From Shinisaurus crocodilurus (taxonomy: Eukaryota > Chordata > Lepidosauria > Squamata > Shinisauridae), in the NCBI GenBank assembly GCA_021292165.1, contig CM037877.1, positions 298,484,726 to 298,548,725 on the forward strand: DNA of 64,000 bases. Direction: 5' to 3'. Each line of letters opens with the position of its first letter. Position 1 is the stretch's first letter. The position numbers and the translations under genes were made by a program. Under the pieces are notes generated by a model. It ran no database searches and was not told where the DNA came from. It saw nothing but the letters and a program-made list of their open reading frames with translations. Below, in pieces: positions 57,601-64,000 of this stretch.

Positions 57601-60600
57601 TGAATAAACAGGTAGAATTAGACCTGTGGTGTTACAGAGTGTTTCCTGACTCCATGGATTAATCTGCAACGGGGAAGCTGGAAGCAGTCTGACAACAGGG
57701 CAGACTGGACTGGTCAAACTGGCACAACACGCTGCACGCTGCGCTGGGGGAGGTGAGATCTGGAAGATCTGTGTGTGGAATAACAGGCCTCTGCTAGCAC
57801 ACAGACAGGATTTTAAATCTCCCATGCGCACACGCACTCTGCTGCTCACGCACACACGCACCAACACCTACAAGGCTATCAAGTCCAACCCCCTGCTCAA
57901 TGCAGGAAACTAGAGGAGGGGTCTCCCATCCAAGTAATAACCAGGCTTGACCCTGCTTGGCTTTCCACGCTCAGACAAGCTGAGCCAGCATAAGCCACAG
58001 GCCTGTACCGGGTGAGAGTGCTGGACAGGGTTGTTGTGAGGATAAAATGGAGAGGAGGATTATGTAAGCTGCTTTGGTTTCCTTGCAGGAAAAAAGGCGG
58101 GGTATAAATATAATAAATAAATAAATAAATAATGAAATAAAATAGTCCAAGACATCTGGAGGGCACCAAATTGGGAATCCTGTTCTAAAGTAGCGAAGGC
58201 TTCTGAGCATGTGTGGAGTGTTTCTGCCTCCCTGCTCAGGAATCCCAAACTGTTGCTGCAAGTCTGGCAGGGCAGGTCACACACCCCTTCGAAAGAGGCT
58301 TGCCTTTGGGTCCTTCTGTGGCAAACGAGCCGCTGTTGCCTCGGCTTCTGTTTGCATTGAGGGCGAGGAGGGGGTCTGTGCGCCGGAGAATATATGTTTT
58401 GTTGTTTATTTCAGTCATATTTTCTGGAGCAGGAACATTCTGTGAGAAGGCTCATCTCCAGGACTTAGTACCTGGATGGGTATTGTTGTTTTTGTATCGG
58501 ATTGTATGATGTTCTTTTAAATATTTGTACAGTATTGCATTTTATATTTTTAACTGTTTGGCATTTTAGTCCTTTAACTGCTTGTAATGTGCGCAGAGAA
58601 CATTGATTATTGAGTGGACTAAAATTATAAAATATAAAAACTATAAAAATGGAACCAATGGCCTAGGGAGGTGGTGGGCTCTCCCACTCTGGAGGCATTC
58701 AAGGTGCAGCTGGACAGCCACCTGTCAAGGATGCTTTGACCTGGATTCCTGCATTGAGCTGGGGGTTGGACTCGATGGCCTTAGAGACCCCTTCCAACTC
58801 TACTACTCCATGATTCTATAATAAATAATGTAATATAATATGCAGGGGTGCTCAAGTCTGCTTGGAAATTCCTCCCTCTGACTCTGGTAACCCTGACTCC
58901 TCTGTTGTCAGAGTCCGGTAGGGATCGATTCATTCAGGACCTCCAGGAAGTGCTTCATTTGGTGGTGGTGGGCAGGTGGCAGCAAAGTGGTGGGCCTTGG
59001 GCTTCCTCTAGCAGGGGTGCAGAACCTCTCTCAGCCTGAGGGCTGACTTCCGTTTTGGAGAAGCTCTGGGGGGAGGGGGCACATTCCAGTGGAGGGCGGG
59101 GCAAAATGGGCAGGGCCAAAGATGCACAGCATGTTGTAGCTTAAAGCTCTTCCTGCCATTAGCTGAGCCTGGTGAGAGGCATTTCAAGCTTCCAGAATGC
59201 GGGGAGGGGGCACCGCCCAAACACTGGGAAATCACCCAAAAGTCACTGGGTGGGGGCAGGGGTTGTGGCCATCTGGGGAACGCTGGAAGGCCAGGTTTCT
59301 CCCACGGGTGGGCCAGGTTTCTCCCACGGGTGGGCCAGGTTTCTCCCACGGGTGGGCCAGATTTCTCCCACGGGTGGGCCAGATTTCTCCCACGGGTGGG
59401 CCAGATTTCTGCACTGCTGCTCTAATGTTTCTATCCTCTGCAGGTCTGAAAATCACCAGGCTTGTGACGCTACTCCATGGGGACTTACACCAGCCAGGAC
59501 AGCTTGAAACCCTGCATGCTTTGGCCCGCGTTGCGGTGACCCTGGAGCCAGCGCCAGGGACTATTCTGGGGCGGGATGGCGCTCCCCGATTAGCTGTGAC
59601 ATTGCACAGGAAGAGGGGGGGCAAAGTGGTCTGCAAGGTGAGGTCCAGCAGGCTGTCAATGTGCAGGAGTGTGTCCGTGTGCGCATGCGTCCCTCTTCCC
59701 AGCCTGCCAGCAAAGGGTTGGCTGCTCTTCTTGTTATGAGGGCGTTGCCGGGTTTGCAGTTCCTGTGTTGACCACCCAGATTTGGAAGGCCCAGATGCGA
59801 GTTCCGGCGCGGTGTGCTGCTCTCTGGGGTAACTCGGTCGTGTGGCTTTTTCAGACCACATCCTCCACCCTCCCTTACTCATTGCAAGGCAATAAGAGCA
59901 AGTCACTGACTTTAAAGAAAATTGCATTGGGGACAATAAGCAAAAGCGCAGTAGCTTAACATTCCTGAAGTGGCTTCTTGAAAGCTGTACCAAGGAGAAA
60001 TATTTCATTCTATGGCAGTGTTCTTCAACCTTGGGTCCCCAGATGTTTTTGGCCTACAACTCCCAGCATCATCATCATCATCATCATCAGGCGATCACTC
60101 GTGACCGAGTAAGATTGTCTTCCAGGATAAAAAATTACAAAAAGAAAATTTTAAAAGGAGGAAGTTCTAAAGAAAATTGTGTAGACTCTAGCGATGGGTC
60201 CATAAGTGACTGTGGAGGCCAATTCTAGATCCACACAGCTTCCCACAGTGAGGACACAGGTTACCAGATGGAAGATGGTCCTGTAAAGGATTCGTTTGAC
60301 GTGCTTTTCGCTTAGCACGTTTCTCCCTTTCACCTTGCACTCGGGCTTCTTCAAAGTCCATGGAACCTTTGTGAGAGGCCAACCTCCATTTAGATCGTTC
60401 ATGGGCCAGAGCTTCCCAGTTTTCGATGTTTATATTGCATTTTTTAAGATTAGCCTTAAGAACATCTTTAAACCTCTTATATTGACCACCGATATTCCGC
60501 TTTCCATCCTTGAGTTGGGAGTAAAGTAACTGCTTTGGGAGACAGCAGTCAGACATTCGAACAACATGACCGGTCCACTGAAGTTGGCGTTGAGGGATCA

Positions 60601-63149
60601 TTTTTTCAACGCTAGTAGTCTTTGCTTCTTCCAGTACACTGACATTTGTTCGTCTATCTTCCCAAGTAATTCGCAGGATTTTCCGGAGGCAACGTTGATG
60701 AAATCTTTCAAGGAGGTGGAAGTGACGTTTATAGATAGTCCATGTTTCACAGGCATACAGTAAAGTTGGTAATACAATGGCTTCATAAACCAGTGTTTTG
60801 GTCTTCTTACAAATATCCCGATCCTCGAACACTCTATGTTTCATTCGAGAAAACGCAGCACTTGTGGAGCTCAAACGATGCTGGATTTCACTGTCAATGT
60901 TAGCTGTAACAGAAAGATAGCTGCAGAGAAAATGATCGACATTTTCCAGTATTGCCCCACCAAGCTGGATAGATGGCATCGCCAAAGGGTTAACTTGCAC
61001 TTGCTGATGAAGCACTTTGGGTTTTTTGATGTTAAGTGAGAGACCAAGTTTTTCGTATGCTTCTGCAAAAGCATTTAGGATAGTTTGGAGATCATCCTCT
61101 GAATGTGCGGAGACCACATTATCATCAGCATACTGAAGTTCCACAACGGAGGTTGTAATTACCTTACTTTTTGCTTTCAGCCTGCTGGGGCATGCTGGGA
61201 GTTGTAGGCCAAAAACATCTGGGAACCCAAGGTTGGAGAACACTGTTCTAGGGGGAGCTGCCTTTTAAGTCATTTCAGAAGCTGCAGCTTGTGCAATCTG
61301 TGGCAACCAGACGACTGAGAATGGGGACCAGAAGGTCCCAGCGTATAACACCGATTCTGTTCTGCTTGTGCCAGCTGCCTGCACACTTTCAAGCCCTGGT
61401 TTTACCCTATCAAGCCCTATGCAGCTTGGGACCGCAACATCTGACGGAGCACCTCTCCCAGTATGAACGTACCCGCACCCTGCAATCCACATCCGAGGAC
61501 CTCCTCCGATGGAGGCTCGGAGGATGGCGAGAAGGGAGAGGGCCTCCTCGGTGGTAGCCCCCCGTTGTTGGATGCTCTCCCCAGTGAGACCTGGCTGGCG
61601 CTAACGCTGTCATCTTTTCGGTGCCAGGTTAAGGCTTTCCTCTATTCCCAGGCATTTGATGGCATAAAATGGGCTGTGTAATATGTCAGTTTATTTGTTG
61701 ACGGTTGTCACTGATGTTTCAGTTGTTTTATGGGGCGACTGTATTTTTGTGGATAATTGTTCTTAGCTGTTTTAAATTTTGTATCTTTTAATTCTGTTGT
61801 AAGTTGACTTGAGTCTCCTTTGGGAAAGGCGTCTAAGAAATGTATTTATTTTATTTATACCCCACCCTCCTACCGAGGGGACGCTGCTCAAGGTGGCCGA
61901 CAATAATGAAAACCAGAATTTAACATAAAAAAAACTTTGTTAAAACGATCATAAAACAAATACAGTAAAAGCGTAATGATGATAAATAATAAAGCAATGA
62001 TAATAAAGTGCTTTGCTGCTGAACTGAATGGGGCAGTGGACTCGGTGCTCTTTGCGAAGGGAGGCACGAGTCCAAGAATGACCCACGCCTCTTGGTCCTT
62101 TCTGTTCTTCACTCCCCCAGAAAGAATATGTCACGGTCCTCCCGGGCTTTGTCCTGAAACACCTTGGTGAGCCCCCACAGGATGGCATTTCCAGAGAGAA
62201 AGATTTGGACGATGGCAAAGTCCCTGCTGTGGTATGTGCCCTTTCCCCACTAATGGGGTACGTGTTGTCCTGTGGGCCTGCGAGTGCCGTGGCTTGTGGC
62301 AGATGATCTGAACCTGGGAGGTGGCGTTGGGTGGGACTGGAAGGGAAGGAATGTTGGGTGGATTGGCACGTGAGCAGACGGGGGTGGAAAAACAGAGCGG
62401 GGATCTTGTTGGTTGCTGGAGGCGCCCACCCAGTGCCGTTAGGAGTTAACAAGGTGCACGGGTAAGAATCTCCTCATAGATTTCATAGAGTTGGAAGGAG
62501 CCTACAAGGCTATCGAGTCCAACCCCCTGCTCAATGCAGGAAACTAGAGGAGGGGTCTCCCATCCAAGTAATAACCAGGCTTGACCCTGCTTAGCTTTCC
62601 ACGCTCAGACAAGCTGAGCCAGCATAAGCCACAGGCCTGTCTGTTTGGATATTTCCAGTGGTTGATCTCATGACATCCTGCCTGGATGCTTTCCCCTAAA
62701 ATTACAAGACTTCCTCGGCGCATGCCGAGAAGTGTTTTTGTGGTTTCACTGGCTGTTATACGGAGGAAAAGTCTACCAATGGCTACTAGTCATGGCGGCT
62801 ATATATTGCCTCCAGTATCAGGGCAGGATGCCTCTCAATACCAGTTGCCAGGGAACATGAGCGAGGGGGTGCTTACTACACTCATGTCCTGCTTGTGAGA
62901 ACAGAATGCTGGACCAGACAGGCCTTTGGTCTGATCCAGCACGGCCTCTTCTTCTTTCCTTATGTAAGGCCCTGGTGCAGATTCATCATGGTTCTCCTAT
63001 TCACCACCACTTCTGCTGTCTCCCCCCCCCCCCCTTGGACCTTCTCAGGCTTACCCAACCGCCAACTTGACCTTTAACCTGCACCTATCAGACGCTGAGC
63101 GCCAGGCAAAGGAGTCAGTGCCTCTTCCGTACCACTTCAGCGAGGAAAA
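51655..63149 (+). CDS. ELP5: ELP5, Elongator complex protein 5 (3' end beyond the window)
   Basis: ELP5 forms a RecA-like hetero-hexameric ring with ELP4 and ELP6, the Elongator subcomplex needed for wobble-uridine tRNA modification (family knowledge). Exons: 51655-51709 (MLLLDLVAGGAEGLVVLQ), 52441-52501 (DSVSCEGRTLLKSFVAASAQ), 54004-54084 (ESVHVLSFDIPEEEFKAGFG), 56121-56347 (ILFHDAFWDPLGWAGEDGGL and VVLDSLSWLLLHLPFPSVCQ), 59444-59637 (LKITRLVTLLHGDLHQPGQL), 62121-62231 (KEYVTVLPGFVLKHLGEPPQ), 63049-63149 (LTFNLHLSDAERQAKESVPL, FSEEK). All borders are GT-AG with matching phases; 830 nt so far, about 277 codons of roughly 300-316 in the family. The acidic C-terminal tail should lie past 64000. 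Start: the ATG at 51655 matches the conserved MLDSLLAL-like beginning; an in-frame ATG at 51598 would add 19 residues. LDSLSWLLL is the family's hallmark strand. Confidence 0.96.
52068..52188. mobile_element. Palindromic MITE, second family
   Basis: CCTCCAGATGTGTTGGAGTA and TAGTCCGACACATCTGGAGG are inverted arms around an ACTCCCAGCATCCCCCAGCC centre. It lies in ELP5 intron 1. Confidence 0.8.
52747..53127 (+). repeat. tRNA-SINE family B followed by a palindromic MITE
   Basis: The SINE (GGCAGTGTGGCGTAGTGGTT at its start; GGGTTCTAGTCCCCGC is its B-box region) runs to an (AAAT)n tail at about 52990 and is the best-preserved copy. A palindromic MITE of the second family (TGGCATCCTCCAGATGTATT) follows to about 53127. 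Confidence 0.88.
53604..53723. mobile_element. Palindromic hAT MITE with perfect 8-bp duplication
   Basis: Flanks GCCTAAAT at 53596-53603 and 53724-53731 are identical. The element starts TAGTGTTCTCCAACCTTGGG. It lies in ELP5 intron 2. Confidence 0.93.
55168..55580 (+). mobile_element. LINE 3' end (CR1/L2-like)
   Basis: It carries CATGAAGCTGATTGGTGGGA, AATTCACTTCCACAAGATGT and the 3' UTR GGTATCAGAGGCAGTGTACC to GGTTTGATCCAGCGTGGGCC. It is intronic in ELP5, in gene sense. Confidence 0.85.
57148..58005 (-). repeat. 5S rRNA-derived SINE, copy 8, split by a solo LTR
   Basis: The SINE tail side lies at 57148-57182 and the remainder at 57867-58005, both in minus orientation. The gap is a 684-bp LTR. 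The SINE is followed by a tRNA-SINE family B tail (58015-58140). Confidence 0.9.
57183..57866. mobile_element. Solo LTR (684 bp) inserted in a 5S-SINE
   Basis: It starts TGTTGTGATATCGGCTGG, ends CGCACCAACA, and is flanked by CCTAC at 57178-57182 and 57867-57871. An AATAAA is at about 57603 in plus orientation. No coding sequence is present. It differs from the LTR at 13376-13903, apart from the shared TGTTG start. Confidence 0.88.
58640..58822 (+). mobile_element. CR1 LINE 3' end, short copy
   Basis: Contains TGGAGGCATTCAAGGTGCAG and TGCATTGAGCTGGGGGTTGG and ends CCATGATTCTATAA. It is intronic in ELP5. Confidence 0.85.
59291..59410. repeat. 22-bp minisatellite, five units plus a partial
   Basis: Unit CCAGGTTTCTCCCACGGGTG GG, with three later units reading CCAGATTTCT. 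It ends 33 bases before ELP5 exon 5 (59444) and lies at the edge of a dispersed repeat (59010-59280) related to the one carrying the 23135 minisatellite. Confidence 0.92.
60016..61245. mobile_element. Palindromic hAT MITE split by a LINE insertion
   Basis: The left MITE arm is 60016-60069 and the right arm about 61184-61245. Flanks TTCTATGG and TTCTAGGG agree at 7 of 8. The interior (60070-61183) is a minus-sense non-LTR retrotransposon. It lies in ELP5 intron 5. Confidence 0.88.
60070..61183 (-). mobile_element. 5'-truncated LINE: reverse transcriptase C-terminal part with open frame
   Basis: One uninterrupted minus-strand frame (stop at 60188) runs through LQYADDNVVSAHSEDDLQTI (the YADD catalytic motif of reverse transcriptase), TLLYACETWTIYKRHFHLLE, RQLQWTGHVVRMSDCCLPKQ, and a C-terminal zinc-finger-like CPHCGKLCGSRIGLHSHLWT. 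The 3' end is a (GAT)n-type tail, seen as CATCATCAT at 60067-60090 on the plus strand. It is truncated upstream of the YADD region, so it cannot encode a full enzyme. The lack of any frame disruption suggests a young insertion. Confidence 0.9.
61270..61870 (+). mobile_element. L2-like LINE 3' end, decayed
   Basis: Fragments such as LVQSVATRRLRMGTRRSQ, with conserved spacing to a later VKAFLYSQAFDGIKW-like end, and a TTTAATTCTGTTGTAAGTTG tail, resemble other L2-like 3' ends here (29285-29690). Frames are broken. It is intronic in ELP5. Confidence 0.6.
62474..62640 (-). repeat. 5S rRNA-derived SINE, copy 9
   Basis: Full-length-looking copy in minus orientation (CATAGATTTCATAGAGTTGG at the tail, GACCCTGCTTAGCTTTCC in the 5S core, ending CACAGGCCTG). 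ELP5 intron 6. Confidence 0.92.
62730..62965 (+). mobile_element. LINE 3' end (CR1/L2-like), short
   Basis: It carries TACCAATGGCTACTAGTCAT, CCAGGGAACATGAGCGAGGG and GGTCTGATCCAGCACGGCCT. ELP5 intron 6. Confidence 0.75.
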
Positions 63150-63352
63150 GTATGTACAGTTCTCTGCTCCTTCAGAGGTTGGCTGGCTGGCCGTGCTCCT
63201 CCTGGATCCTTTGGATTTTGTTTTTAATTGTGTTGCAGTTTATGCGCTGATGGAAACTGCTCTATGAGCAGAAGAATGGGATATCACTATGAAATAGTCC
63301 ATTGCTTTCCTCCTGTCCTTTTCCCTTCTGGCTTTCCATGCTAGTCTTAAAC

Positions 63353-63515
63353 TTCATAGGTTATAGAGTTGGAAGGAGCCTACAAGGCCATTGAGTCCAA
63401 CCCCCTGCTCAATGCAGGAAACTAGAGGAGGGGTCTCCCATCCAAGTAATCACCAGGCCTGACCCTGCTTAGCTTTCCATGCTCAGACAAGCTGAGTCAG
63501 CGTGAGCCACAAGCC
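63353..63515 (-). repeat. 5S rRNA-derived SINE, copy 10
   Basis: Minus-orientation copy with the 5S core (GACCCTGCTTAGCTTTCC) and CR1-like tail. It lies after ELP5 exon 7, in the intron that leaves the window. Confidence 0.9.
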
Positions 63516-63916
63516 CTTAAACCAGGGTGCCCCCCCTTAAACCAGGGGGGGCACAATTTTTTGGGCCGAGGGCCACATCTGGGATATGCTGAGGGGCCAG
63601 GGGGCCACAGATGCACGTGTGCGCGCGCATACACAAATATAATTCTAATCAAATTTGGCCATTTCCCCACCATGCATACAAAGCATAGCTTAATTCTAAG
63701 CAGGTCTACTCAGAAGTAAGCCCCAGTGTAACAGCTTTTCAGGCATGCAAAGCACAGCTCAGTTCTAAAATGTAAAGGTATTTTATACTTTAAATACACA
63801 GCTGAATACCGCCTTCCCTCCCCATCACACAATAAGCCTGATGTTCCTTCTGAGATCGCTTCCTCCCTTCCAGTTCCCTGTAGAAGCTGGCTGTCATTTG
63901 TTTCAAGGTCTAGAGC

Positions 63917-64000
63917 CGTGTTCTCCCACCTTGCGTCCCCAGATGTTTTTGGCCTACAACTCCCAGCATGCCCCAGCCAGCGTATCCTTCTACATATGCA
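63917..64000. mobile_element. Palindromic hAT MITE cut by the window edge
   Basis: Starts CGTGTTCTCCCACCTTGCGT and runs into the GCATGCCCCAGCCAGCGTA centre before the window ends. Confidence 0.8.

Noticed and set aside
59172..60008. Long open frames on both strands around ELP5 exon 5 (up to 258 codons)
   Set aside because: They cross a 22-bp minisatellite, which keeps frames open, and the antisense of exon 5.

Overview
This is vertebrate nuclear DNA, most likely from a squamate reptile (lizard-like). The genes have GT-AG introns full of transposons: CR1 LINE 3' ends, L2-like LINEs, two tRNA-derived SINE families, a 5S rRNA-derived SINE, palindromic hAT-type MITEs and solo LTRs. That mix is the basis for the taxon, which is an inference. 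No bacterial genes, CRISPR arrays or operons are present.

Layout. (1) About 1.6-43.5 kb holds a complete NEURL4 gene on the minus strand. I resolved 29 coding exons whose phases all join and give about 1521 codons, with six neuralized (NHR) repeats and the conserved Cys-rich C-terminal region. The one break in frame is a single extra base in a C5 run at 20060-20064 (exon 18). A CpG-rich promoter and first exon lie at about 43.25-43.9 kb. (2) About 46.1-49.9 kb holds a plus-strand zona pellucida (ZP3-like) gene. It has a TATA box, an E-box, a signal peptide, a ZP-N module with four Cys, a C-terminal transmembrane exon and a polyA signal. The ZP-C exons were not convincingly found, so its integrity is open. 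(3) From 51.6 kb to the right edge lies the plus-strand ELP5 gene, seven exons, with the last coding exon(s) beyond the window.

The genes do not form one pathway. NEURL4 is a HERC2/CP110-linked centrosomal adaptor, the ZP3-like protein would be an egg-coat component, and ELP5 belongs to the Elp4-6 subcomplex of Elongator (tRNA wobble-uridine modification). In mammals NEURL4 and ELP5 lie near each other but with other genes between them, so this arrangement is a local difference.

The most interesting non-genic signals are ten copies of a SINE whose head is 5S rRNA-like and whose tail matches the local CR1 LINE; perfectly palindromic hAT MITEs with 8-bp target duplications; datable nested insertions; two solo LTRs with 5-bp duplications; a CR1 whose 3' end abuts a NEURL4 splice acceptor; a foldback made of two inverted 5S-SINEs upstream of ELP5; and minisatellites next to exons.
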